From: Lysobacter_C sp966210725
GTDB taxonomy: Bacteria; Pseudomonadota; Gammaproteobacteria; Xanthomonadales; Xanthomonadaceae
Assembly: GCA_966210725.1 (NCBI GenBank)
Contig: CBIHLN010000001.1
Span: 16,471-80,470, forward strand
DNA: 64,000 nucleotides
Direction of reading: 5' to 3'
Within the stretch, counting starts at the first letter, position 1. Each line of letters begins with the position of its first letter. Made by a program: the position numbers and the translations under genes. The notes under the pieces are model-generated. The model saw only the letters and a program-made list of their open reading frames with translations, made no database searches and was not told where the DNA came from. Below, piece by piece: positions 38,617-46,466 of this stretch.

Positions 38617-39120
38617 TCATGAGTTTTCTAAAACCGTTCCGCAATTCGTCACTGCTATGTGATGTGACTGCAGTTGCTGCTTCACCGTAAAGTCGCTTTC
38701 GTACTTACCGTGTATGAATTCCACTCTTACCATCGCAGCGAATTCACCCCTCGCACGAGAGGCTCGCGGGATGAGATATCCTGGATATTCTGCATCGTCA
38801 AGAATGCGGCAACAGCTCGGGTTTGCCGACCTGAACTCTGCTGCACTCGTATACTTTCTGTTATTCGCTCTAAGATCTTGAATCTCACGAGCCTTTCCGT
38901 TCTCAATGGCGATCGCTCCACCGCTGGGTGCGGTACGTCGGATGACGTAATCCACGGCCGCATTTATTAGTTCGTCATCGCTTAGTCGTCGCAGCTCTCC
39001 TAAACAGTACCCAGACTCATTAACACGGCCGTATGTGAAAATAGAGCCGATAAAAATGAGAAGTATGATCAATGTCCACCAGTGCCAGAATGTGTTATTC
39101 GCTACAAGATTGCTCTTCAT
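38617..39120 (-). CDS. Small membrane-anchored protein between the HlyD and RTX genes
   Basis: A 167-residue protein with one N-terminal membrane helix (about 13-31, FWHWWTLIILLIFIGSIFTYG) and an extracytoplasmic remainder with three cysteines plus one near the end. No family recognised. It ends 14 bp before the RTX start on the same strand. Its base composition is clearly more AT-rich than that of its neighbours, like the 5' part of the RTX gene, suggesting the two were acquired together. A role in secretion, immunity or RTX maturation is possible from position only. Confidence 0.7.
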   Translation of the reverse strand: MKSNLVANNTFWHWWTLIILLIFIGSIFTYGRVNESGYCLGELRRLSDDELINAAVDYVIRRTAPSGGAIAIENGKAREIQDLRANNRKYTSAAEFRSANPSCCRILDDAEYPGYLIPRASRARGEFAAMVRVEFIHGKYESDFTVKQQLQSHHIAVTNCGTVLENS

Positions 39121-39230
39121 GCGACTCCTGCAATTCCAATAAGTCGAAGGGGTTGGCCTGGGCTTCTATGCTGCGTCTTTGTTCGAGTCCGCCCCGGCGG
39201 TTTCGGTGGGGCGTATCGCGGGAACGTCTT

Positions 39231-40649
39231 TCATCGTTCCCTCAGTGCTTCGCCACCCCGTTGCAGCGGACTGAGCAGATAGCTGATCACCCGACGCTTC
39301 CCAGTCTTGACCTCCGCACTCAAGTTCATCCCTGATGTCAGTTGCACTTCGACACCATCGATGCTGAGCGTCGCACCCCGCAGCTTGATTCTTGCGGGAA
39401 ACACCATTCCCAAGTTCTCGTCCTGCGCCGCATCGTGCGACACGCTCGTGACCGTGCCCGTCAGGTAGCCGTAGCGGGTGTAGGGGAAGCTCTCGACTTT
39501 GACCGTGACCGGCTGCCCGGGCCGGACGAAGCCGATGTCCTTGTTCAATACCGTGGCTTCGATTTCCAGCGACTCGTCGCTGGGCACGACGGCCAATAGC
39601 GCCTGCGCAGGCGTGACTACGCCTCCGACCGTATGCACGGCCAGTTGCTGCACCGTGCCATCGACCGGGGCACGCAGCCCCATCAACCTGTCTCTTTGCC
39701 CGGTTCTGGCAACCTCCGGAGTGAACTGCTGGACCTGCTCGCGTGCCTGTCGCAACCCGTCGAGGGTCTGCTGGCGCGTATCGGAAACGAGAACGCGCAG
39801 CTCCTCCCGGGCACCGTCCAAGGCGGAGCGCACCTCGTGCAGTCGGTTGCGCTGCGCCGCCAGGTCGCGCTCGGCGGCGATGCGTTCCTCCTCGATCCGC
39901 AAGTAGTCGTGCCGGCCCACGTACTGGCCTTCGACCAATTCCGCGTAATCCTCGGAACGGGTGCGTGTGATGTTGACAGTCTGTTCCAGTGGCTCGATCA
40001 GGGCCTGCACGGTGCCCAGCTCCGCCCGCCGCTGGGCAATGGAGGCGAGCAGACTCTGGCGCTTGGCCTGGAAGGCATCGAACTGGCTGCTGGCTAGCCG
40101 CTGTGCTGAGGCGAACAGCGCCTTCGGCGAGGCCGCATCCGGGGCCAGCACGGGGGCGGTCCCGGACTCTATCGCCTCGGCCAACGCAGCCAGCCGCAGT
40201 TGCGCCAGCTTCGCATTGGTCAGGGCATCGTCCGCCTGAGTGTAGTCGGCGCTGGTCGCGGTAGCGTCCAGTTCGATCAGCAGATCGCCCTGTTTCACCA
40301 CCTGCCCGTCCTCGACCAGGATGCGCCGCACCACTGCCGTCTCCGACGATTGCAGGACCTTGGTGCGCGAGCTGACCACGGTCTTGCCCGGCGCAACTGC
40401 GACGATGTCAAGTTTGCCGAAGCACGCCCACAGCAATGCCAAACAGAAGAACGAGATAATGACCCGCATCGTCCAGCGCGGCAGTGGAGAGACCGGGCTA
40501 TCGGTCAGCTCGAGATGGGCGGGCAGGAATGCGAGTTCGTCTGGCGTACGTTTGACAGCCTCCAAACGGTGACGGACTGCCCAGGCAGACTTGAAGACGT
40601 CGGTGTAGCGAGAGACGAAATCCCGAACTCCTTGGAGGACGTGCTTCAT
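39231..40649 (-). CDS. HlyD-family type I secretion periplasmic adaptor
   Basis: A 472-residue membrane-fusion protein: a cytoplasmic N-terminus of about 60 residues (FLPAHLELTDSPVSPLPRW), one membrane helix (IISFFCLALLWACFGKLDIVA), a lipoyl half (VLQSSETAVVRRILVEDGQVVKQGDLLIELD), a long coiled-coil hairpin, the second lipoyl half and a beta-barrel with GYLTGTVTSVSHDA. This is the HlyD architecture. It starts in an ATGA overlap with the ABC transporter gene. The TolC-type outer-membrane channel is not encoded in the element and would come from the host. Confidence 0.92.
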   Translation of the reverse strand: MKHVLQGVRDFVSRYTDVFKSAWAVRHRLEAVKRTPDELAFLPAHLELTDSPVSPLPRWTMRVIISFFCLALLWACFGKLDIVAVAPGKTVVSSRTKVLQSSETAVVRRILVEDGQVVKQGDLLIELDATATSADYTQADDALTNAKLAQLRLAALAEAIESGTAPVLAPDAASPKALFASAQRLASSQFDAFQAKRQSLLASIAQRRAELGTVQALIEPLEQTVNITRTRSEDYAELVEGQYVGRHDYLRIEEERIAAERDLAAQRNRLHEVRSALDGAREELRVLVSDTRQQTLDGLRQAREQVQQFTPEVARTGQRDRLMGLRAPVDGTVQQLAVHTVGGVVTPAQALLAVVPSDESLEIEATVLNKDIGFVRPGQPVTVKVESFPYTRYGYLTGTVTSVSHDAAQDENLGMVFPARIKLRGATLSIDGVEVQLTSGMNLSAEVKTGKRRVISYLLSPLQRGGEALRER

Positions 40650-42829
40650 GCCGGACCCTGCTGCAACCGTTGGAGGTGAGCGTAATGGCCCTCGGGCCGC
40701 TCTAGGAGTTCGGCATGTGTGCCGCACTCCACGATGCGCCCCTTGTCGACCACCACGATCCGATTCGCTTGGCGGACCGTGGACAGGCGGTGCGCGATGA
40801 TCAGTACAGTCCGACTCCTGCAGATGGCCCGCATGTTGCCCATGACGGCATGCTCGGACTCATAGTCCAAGGCGCTGGTGGCCTCATCGAAGATCAGGAT
40901 GCGCGGGTCGGTGATCAGGGCGCGAGCGATGGCGATCCGCTGGCGCTGACCGCCCGACAGACCCGCCCCCTGCTCCCCCACTCGAGTGTCATACCCCTCC
41001 GGCAGTTCGACAATGAAGTCATGTGCACCCGCGAGCTGGGCGGCATGAATGACCCGCTCCAGCGGCATGCCCGGATCGGCAAGCGCGATGTTTTCGCGAA
41101 TGCTCCGGTTGAACAGGAAATTTTCCTGCAAGACAACACCCAGCTGCCGCCGCAGCCAAGCCGGATCGGCCAAGGCCAGATCATGCCCATCAATCAGCAC
41201 GCGGCCGCGCTCGGGGGTGTACAGCCGTTGCACCAGCTTGGTCAGCGTGCTCTTGCCGGAGCCCGAGCGTCCGACGATGCCAATCACCTCGCCGGGCGCG
41301 ATATCCAACTCGATTCCCGCCAGCACCTCGGGGGTGTCGGGCCGGTAGCGAAAGCTCACGCGCTCGAAGGTAACCCTCCCTTGGATGGGCGGAAGGGCGA
41401 TGCGGCTGCCCGGGACCTCGGTGCGGGTATTGAGGATGTCGCCCAACCGCTCGACGGAGATGCCGACCTGCTGGAAGTCCTGCCAGAGCTGCGCGAGCCG
41501 AATGATGGGCGCGGCCACTTGGCCGGAGAGCATGTTGAACGCGATGAGCTGACCGATCGACAGCTTGCCCTCGATGACGAGCTTGGCGCCCCAGAACAGG
41601 ATGGCGATGCTGACCAGCTTCTGCACCAGCTGCACGCTTTGCTGGCCCAGCGTGGCAATGCGGGTTACGCCGAATCCAGCGCTGACATAGCCGGCCAGCT
41701 GGTTATCCCAGGTACGGGTCACGCGCGGATCCACGGCCGTGGCCTTGATCGTGCCGATGCCGCTGACCGTCTCGACCAGGAACGACTGGTTATCGGCGCC
41801 CCGCGCAAACTTCTCGTTCAAACGCTTGCGCAATACGGGCGTGACGCCCACCGAAATCAGCACGTAGACCGGCAACGACAGCACCACGATCAGGGTGAGC
41901 CAGCCGCTGTACCAGAACATCACCGCCAAGAAGACGCCAGTGAAGAGAAGGTCCAGCACCGAGGTCAGGGCCTGCCCCGTCAGGAAGCCGCGGATGTTCT
42001 CCAGCTCCCGAACGCGGGCAATGGTGTCGCCAACGCGCCGGGATTCGAAATAGGCCAACGGCAGTGCCAGCACATGGCGGAACAGGCGTGCACCGAGTTC
42101 GACATCAATCTTGCTGGTGGTGTGGCTGAACACATAGGTGCGCAGCCCGCTCATCACCACCTCGAACACCGCCATGGTCACCAGGCCGATGGCAATGACA
42201 TTAAGGGTCGTCATCGCCTGGTGCACCAGCACCTTGTCCATCACCACCTGGTAGAACAGCGGCGTGACTAGCGCGAAGAGCTGGATGAAGAAGGAGACTA
42301 TGAAGACTTCAAGCAGCAGCTTGCGGTACTTCACCACCGCCGGGATGAACCAGCTGAAGTCGAACTTTGCGAGTTCGCCCAGTACCGAAGCGCGCGAGGC
42401 CACCTGCAATAGCCGGCCGGCATAACGCGCCTCGAACTCTTCCACGCTGACCGCTCGCGGGCGGCGCTCGGTCAGGTCGTGGATCAGGATCTGGTCGCCG
42501 GCGACCTTGGCGACGATGAAGCTGTCGCCCTCGCCTTCCGGTACCAGCGCCAGCGCCGGCAGGCTGGCCATGGCGATGCGGGCAGGCGGTTGTGCATTGA
42601 TCCGCGCTTTCAGCCCCAAGGTCTTGGCCGCGCGTAGCAAGGCGGTCTCGTCGAAGCGCTCGCCAGTGAGGCCGAAGTCATGCGCCAGCTGGCCGGCATC
42701 CGCGGCCACGCCATGGAACTGGGCCAGCAGCACAAGGCCGCGCAGCGCCAAATCGGGCGCAGGCGGTGCGTGCGAATCCTCGGGCGCTGCGGGCTCAACC
42801 ACCGCAAGCGCCGCCCCTCCATGAGCCAT
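40646..42829 (-). CDS. HlyB-like type I secretion ABC transporter with C39-like domain
   Basis: A 727-residue transporter. The N-terminal ~150 residues form a C39-peptidase-like domain (LRGLVLLAQFHGV) lacking the catalytic Cys, as in HlyB-type exporters of RTX proteins that do not cleave their substrate. Then come six membrane helices and an ATPase domain with Walker A GRSGSGKST, signature LSGGQRQRIAIARAL, Walker B ILIFDEATSALD and the H-loop IIAHRLSTV. It heads the operon with hlyD and is the likely exporter of the RTX protein. Confidence 0.94.
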   Translation of the reverse strand: MAHGGAALAVVEPAAPEDSHAPPAPDLALRGLVLLAQFHGVAADAGQLAHDFGLTGERFDETALLRAAKTLGLKARINAQPPARIAMASLPALALVPEGEGDSFIVAKVAGDQILIHDLTERRPRAVSVEEFEARYAGRLLQVASRASVLGELAKFDFSWFIPAVVKYRKLLLEVFIVSFFIQLFALVTPLFYQVVMDKVLVHQAMTTLNVIAIGLVTMAVFEVVMSGLRTYVFSHTTSKIDVELGARLFRHVLALPLAYFESRRVGDTIARVRELENIRGFLTGQALTSVLDLLFTGVFLAVMFWYSGWLTLIVVLSLPVYVLISVGVTPVLRKRLNEKFARGADNQSFLVETVSGIGTIKATAVDPRVTRTWDNQLAGYVSAGFGVTRIATLGQQSVQLVQKLVSIAILFWGAKLVIEGKLSIGQLIAFNMLSGQVAAPIIRLAQLWQDFQQVGISVERLGDILNTRTEVPGSRIALPPIQGRVTFERVSFRYRPDTPEVLAGIELDIAPGEVIGIVGRSGSGKSTLTKLVQRLYTPERGRVLIDGHDLALADPAWLRRQLGVVLQENFLFNRSIRENIALADPGMPLERVIHAAQLAGAHDFIVELPEGYDTRVGEQGAGLSGGQRQRIAIARALITDPRILIFDEATSALDYESEHAVMGNMRAICRSRTVLIIAHRLSTVRQANRIVVVDKGRIVECGTHAELLERPEGHYAHLQRLQQGPA

Positions 42830-43330
42830 TGCGCATTCCTTGCTGACTAGTCACTCACCCGGCCAATCGAGCGGGGCGAGCTTGGCCGATTCTCCCCACC
42901 TCCGGTGACATGTCAACACTTTGTGTAGATCGCCCCCGTCTACCCAGCAAGCGCAAGCCACATGAGTCAATGGAAAAAGCGGCACGGCCGCGTGGTTACG
43001 CCTCACCGGTGGCTCGCTAACACTTGCGCTAACGCTGTCAGGCAAGCGAGCCGCGTGCGAGAGCGTAGGAATTCACTGACACTGCACCGCGGCGTTTTCC
43101 GATAGACAAACTAGGGCGGCCCCCGAACACTGGTCATCCCGAGCGCGGGCCGTCGGCCGCTCAACCGCGTTGCCCCTGAGCCGGGCCCTGGCGGGACTGC
43201 CTTCACCACTGCAGCTGCGCGGCTACGCCCGATAAACCGCTCTTATCGCGGGTATCGGGCGAAGAAGTACTCACTCAGGCCGAGCGAACATGCCGGTGGG
43301 CGCGGCAACCCACGCGCCTTGGCCGGCCGC
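42830..43330. other. Non-coding gap with a promoter candidate and a nested stem-loop
   Basis: No convincing gene in 501 bp. It holds the candidate promoter for the secretion operon (42889-42916), a perfect palindrome TGACATGTCA (42905-42914) touching its -35 box, and near the XRE gene a nested stem-loop: outer CGCCCGATA / TATCGGGCG (43226-43234, 43253-43261) and inner CCGC/GCGG. The stem overlaps a 13-bp sequence also found upstream of kfrA. Confidence 0.6.
42889..42916 (-). promoter_or_regulatory. Candidate sigma-70 promoter of the secretion operon
   Basis: On the minus strand TTGACA (42916-42911) is followed after 16 bp by GAGAAT (42894-42889). The -35 is a perfect consensus, the -10 matches four of six. 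It lies 60 bp before the ABC transporter start. The palindrome TGACATGTCA overlaps the -35, a position where a repressor would block transcription. Confidence 0.45.
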
Positions 43331-43675
43331 TCAGCCTTTGGCGGCGAGGGCCGCCTCCACATCCTTGAGCACCTGCTTCTTCTGGCGCACGGTGAGGTCC
43401 TTCCACTGCAGCAGGAGCCGGGCCAGCAGTTCGTCGTCCGTGAGCAGATACGCGGCCGGCACGCCCAAGGCCTCGGCCAGTCGCTGGAGCGTCTCGCCCC
43501 GGGGCTCGTGCTTGCCATGCTCGTACTGGTTGATGCGGGGAGAGGCCACGGACGGCTCCATGCCGGCAAGCAACCCCAGATCGCGTTGCGACAGGCCCGC
43601 CCGCTGCCGGGCCTCGGCCAGCCGCCGCGCAAAAACCGAAGGTGGTGCTGCCTGTTTCGCCACTGTGCCCCCCAT
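43331..43675 (-). CDS. XRE-family transcriptional regulator
   Basis: A 114-residue protein with a Cro/cI-type helix-turn-helix (ARRLAEARQRAGLSQRDLGLLAGMEPSVASPRINQYEHGKHEPRGETLQRLAEALGV, about residues 17-72) and a helical C-terminus (LLTDDELLARLLLQWKDLTVRQKKQVLKDVEAAL). It is divergent from the gene at 43754, with a perfect inverted repeat between them, so it probably controls itself and that gene. Located between cargo and transposition genes. Confidence 0.87.
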   Translation of the reverse strand: MGGTVAKQAAPPSVFARRLAEARQRAGLSQRDLGLLAGMEPSVASPRINQYEHGKHEPRGETLQRLAEALGVPAAYLLTDDELLARLLLQWKDLTVRQKKQVLKDVEAALAAKG

Positions 43676-43709
43676 GGGCGACAGATTGGCGAAGTTTTCG
43701 CGGCTTGCA

Positions 43710-43728
43710 TACTAAGTTATTCTTAGTA
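43710..43728. promoter_or_regulatory. Inverted-repeat operator candidate for the XRE regulator
   Basis: TACTAAG / CTTAGTA, perfect 7-bp arms with a 5-bp spacer (TTATT), in the 78-bp gap between the divergent starts at 43675 and 43754. It is AT-rich in a GC-rich setting and of the size bound by XRE dimers. Confidence 0.6.
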
Positions 43729-43753
43729 CCCCCTCAACCTGCAGGCCCATTTG

Positions 43754-44509
43754 ATGCGGGCGTCCCCTCCGCACTCTCTCGAAGAACTGGGTCCTGTCGC
43801 CAGCCTGCAGCTGTGGGCCCTGCTGTCGGCCCAGACCGAACGCATCCCGGTGGCGCCTTCCGTGGACCTGACGATCGCACTGCTGAATGATCTAGGTCGC
43901 CTCGGCATCATTGGCGCTCCGGAAGGCCTGCGGAGATGGACGGTTGCGTCCGACACCCGTACCACACCGATTGAAGGCTTTCAGTGGCGACTGACGTGGG
44001 ATGTGTACGAGCCCTCGCGACTGGGAGAAGCCCTGGAGGACTACTTTGCGGAGGTAGCCTTACAGCCGCAAACGGGTGGTGCAGTCATACGGCTGTGGCA
44101 AGACCTGGGTCGAGCCGAGGCCGAGCGGTTTCTGGCATCGCAATTGGCTCGACACCGCTTTCCTGCGGAGTGGGCCCTGGATGTCGGGCGCGCGTTCTCT
44201 TCTGTTCAAGGATTGACCATTGGTCAGTGGCGCTATTGCGGCTGGGCGTCAGTGAGGCACGGAGCTTCCTTGGCGCTGCAGTGGCAGCGAACCGACGAGC
44301 TCATCCGGCGGGCGATCGCTGAGGAACTGGTGAAGCGCGCACGCGGAGTCAGCAAAGGCGGATGGGCCAACTGCTCGTTTGTCCCACGAGAGATCAAACC
44401 GGACACAGCGCTTTCCCGCGGCTTTGCCTACGGTGTTAGCGGACTGGACGCCGCGTTCTGGACAGTACCGATAGCAGAGGAATCGCTGCGGGTCGGTCGC
44501 CAAGGTTGA
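43754..44509 (+). CDS. Unknown protein divergent from the XRE regulator
   Basis: A 251-residue soluble protein without recognised domain. It contains LTWDVYEPSRLGEALEDYFAE, WQDLGRAEAERFLASQLARH and SSVQGLTIGQWRYCGWASVRHGASL. The ATG at 43754 follows a TTG at 43751 that would add one residue. The spacing to the palindrome at 43710-43728 suggests control by the XRE protein. Its place between cargo and tns genes could fit defence, regulation or transposition-related roles; nothing in the sequence decides. Confidence 0.6.
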   Translation: MRASPPHSLEELGPVASLQLWALLSAQTERIPVAPSVDLTIALLNDLGRLGIIGAPEGLRRWTVASDTRTTPIEGFQWRLTWDVYEPSRLGEALEDYFAEVALQPQTGGAVIRLWQDLGRAEAERFLASQLARHRFPAEWALDVGRAFSSVQGLTIGQWRYCGWASVRHGASLALQWQRTDELIRRAIAEELVKRARGVSKGGWANCSFVPREIKPDTALSRGFAYGVSGLDAAFWTVPIAEESLRVGRQG

Positions 44510-44597
44510 TACTGCTACCAGAGGCCCGTACTACCGTCGCAATGGGGAGCGAGGGTGTGAGCACCCCTGCAAGCTCCGTGGTTTAGCCACACCCCGC

Positions 44598-45644
44598 TCA
44601 TTCGCGATGACCTGGGGGCTGGGCAAAACCAGTTTCGGCGGTACTGGGCGAGTTAGGGTTCAGGGGTGGCAAATTGGCGACAGCTGTGTCAACTGCGCGG
44701 ATCCAAAGGTGGTCACGGGCGGCAATAAAGCCCTCGACCTCGGGGTTTCGCGGGATGATGTAAGACCTCTGGACCTCTTCGTCGTTCTCGCGATTACAGG
44801 CATAAAGCCACACCTGATCATCGAACCACTTCTGTGCTTGCGCCGTCGTGCAATGTGCCTCCCAGCCGGCGATTATCTGGCGCGCCTCCGAGAGGGCCTG
44901 CGGCGTGTGCTCGAGAGAAGGCTGTCCGGCGAACACGCGGCGTCGGGTAATAAACACCCAAAGCGTGCGCACCTCCCCGTGGAAGCCCGGACGGTCACAG
45001 TAGTGGTGGATCGCCCGCAACACCGCGTCGCCCACGTCGCGGACCTCTCCTAGTCGGCCGGCCTCGAGGTGGCGCCGGTACAACAGGCACAGCAACAGGA
45101 TGCCGTCGAGCGATTGCTGTTGTGCCACTTTCCGCAGGCCACATTGAAAATTCGAAGGTGTGCGGTCGAGATCGCGAAAGTCCTCGATAGACAGCGTGTC
45201 GAGGATGAACTTATCGCGAGGTCCGCTCTCGTAGAACTCAAACGTATGTAGCAGCCGGTCGATTTCCTCTTCGCGCTTGGCAGGGGTCCAAGGTGGCCCA
45301 CTAAGAAGGCTCCAGAGGCGACTCTTGAGCGCCAGCTGTGTGTGCTCGTATCCGCGTTTCTCCGCCACGAGCTGGGCCACACTCCGATGCTTCAGAGCGG
45401 AATTCTTCAGTCCCGGATTGGAGCGATTGTCGCGTAGGCGCTCGAAGGTGCGGTACGGACCGGTTCTGGTCTTGAGAAAGAACCTGTCCATTGCCCCTGG
45501 ATCGTCCCAAGGCGTCTTCGTCTCAGCACAGACCAGGCAATACCAGACCTGGTTCCGAAGGCGCTTGACCGGGTCTGCCTTCCCACGGCCATGCCTCCGT
45601 TTCGCTTTCGTTCGCCTCCGAGACGGCGGTTGCGTCGCACCCAT
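44598..45644 (-). CDS. Unknown basic protein
   Basis: A 348-residue protein with a strongly basic N-terminus (SRRRTKAKRRHGRGK) that could contact nucleic acid, a CLVCAETK pair of cysteines shortly after it, and a helical remainder (HRSVAQLVAEKRGYEHTQLALKSRLWSLL; LLLCLLYRRHLEAGR; WVFITRRRVFAGQP). No family recognised. The ATG at 45644 is preferred; an in-frame start at 45761 adds a Cys/Arg-rich stretch unlike a normal N-terminus. Divergent from the small HTH-like gene. Confidence 0.55.
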   Translation of the reverse strand: MGATQPPSRRRTKAKRRHGRGKADPVKRLRNQVWYCLVCAETKTPWDDPGAMDRFFLKTRTGPYRTFERLRDNRSNPGLKNSALKHRSVAQLVAEKRGYEHTQLALKSRLWSLLSGPPWTPAKREEEIDRLLHTFEFYESGPRDKFILDTLSIEDFRDLDRTPSNFQCGLRKVAQQQSLDGILLLCLLYRRHLEAGRLGEVRDVGDAVLRAIHHYCDRPGFHGEVRTLWVFITRRRVFAGQPSLEHTPQALSEARQIIAGWEAHCTTAQAQKWFDDQVWLYACNRENDEEVQRSYIIPRNPEVEGFIAARDHLWIRAVDTAVANLPPLNPNSPSTAETGFAQPPGHRE

Positions 45645-45726
45645 TTTTACTGAGCTTTCTTGGCATGCCGGAGCGAGGATTTCATGCTGCCATGGGCGCC
45701 GTCCAGTGCAGCGAAGCGAACTACCC

Positions 45727-46035
45727 GTGCCCCTGACCCCCGAGCAAACACAGACCCTCACCCAGCGGCTTCTTGAGGAGCATGGCGAACTGATCGGGGG
45801 AAACGCACTCGCACGATGCCTGGGCTACCGCACGCAGCGGGCGTTCCAGATGGGAGTCCAGCGCGGCCAGGTGCCCGTGGAGGCCTTCACCCTAGCCGGT
45901 CGGCGCGGCCGATACGCCCGCACGTTCGAGGTCGCGCAATGGCTGGCGGGGTGCGGAGAGGCATCCGCGACCACGGCCGTGCAGGATGAGGACACGCCTC
46001 ACGCGTCCGGAAGCGACCAAGGCGTGGCGCCCTGA
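45727..46035 (+). CDS. Small HTH-like (AlpA/PrtN-type) protein
   Basis: A 102-residue protein from a GTG start: LTPEQTQTLTQRLLEEHGELIGGNALARCLGYRTQRAFQMGVQRGQVPVEAFTLAGRRGRYARTFEVAQWLAG. The pattern of a short helical domain with GxNALARxLGY and a final ARTxEVAQWL resembles small excisionase/activator winged-helix proteins such as PrtN/AlpA. As the last gene before the tns operon on the same strand, it might regulate transposition; that is inference. Confidence 0.55.
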   Translation: MPLTPEQTQTLTQRLLEEHGELIGGNALARCLGYRTQRAFQMGVQRGQVPVEAFTLAGRRGRYARTFEVAQWLAGCGEASATTAVQDEDTPHASGSDQGVAP

Positions 46036-46466
46036 TGCCGCCGTTCGCAACTTTCGACTGACACCACTACCGCCGACCGGAGGGTAACCCGCCCAGACGA
46101 TTCCACTCGCCCGCCTGAAACACATTTCCGGTCCCGGAAACGAAGGCGGGCCCCGTAGGAGGGGCCCGCGAGACAGCATGAGACGTGTCGCAGCGCTCAG
46201 CTTCTTCGAATTTGGGGTCACCGTCAACTGCTGCCTGAAAAAATTCAGGCATCTACCGGGAGCCTCCTGATGCACACCCGCATCCCTACCGCGCCGAGCT
46301 GACGACGCGCTCACGCTCTGCACGCCCGCCCCCGCCCAACCCGCATAGCGGACGGGCCGCACGTGCGTGCCTCCACTGCCTTATCTATCGACCCGATGCG
46401 TGCTCACGCTTCGGGCCACCACCCATGCCCGATGGCGACCGTGCGGTCGTCGTCGCAGGAGCTCTC
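46036..46466. other. Non-coding gap before tnsA with two hairpins
   Basis: No gene seen in 431 bp. It contains a 9-bp stem GCGGGCCCC / GGGGCCCGC (46146-46154, 46161-46169) without T-run, and a perfect 8-bp inverted repeat TGCCTGAA / TTCAGGCA with an AAAA spacer (46232-46251). The second is a plausible operator for the tns operon. Confidence 0.5.
46457..46461 (+). promoter_or_regulatory. Ribosome binding site deciding the tnsA start
   Basis: AGGAG five bases before ATG at 46467. The earlier in-frame ATG at 46425 has no such site. Confidence 0.65.

Noticed and set aside
45277..45726. N-terminal extension of the small HTH-like gene
   Set aside because: This part is antisense to the unknown gene at 44598-45644 and shows no protein-like pattern; the GTG at 45727 begins the plausible protein.
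46146..46169. Intrinsic terminator before tnsA
   Set aside because: The stem is strong but has no T-run on either side, so it is listed only as a hairpin.
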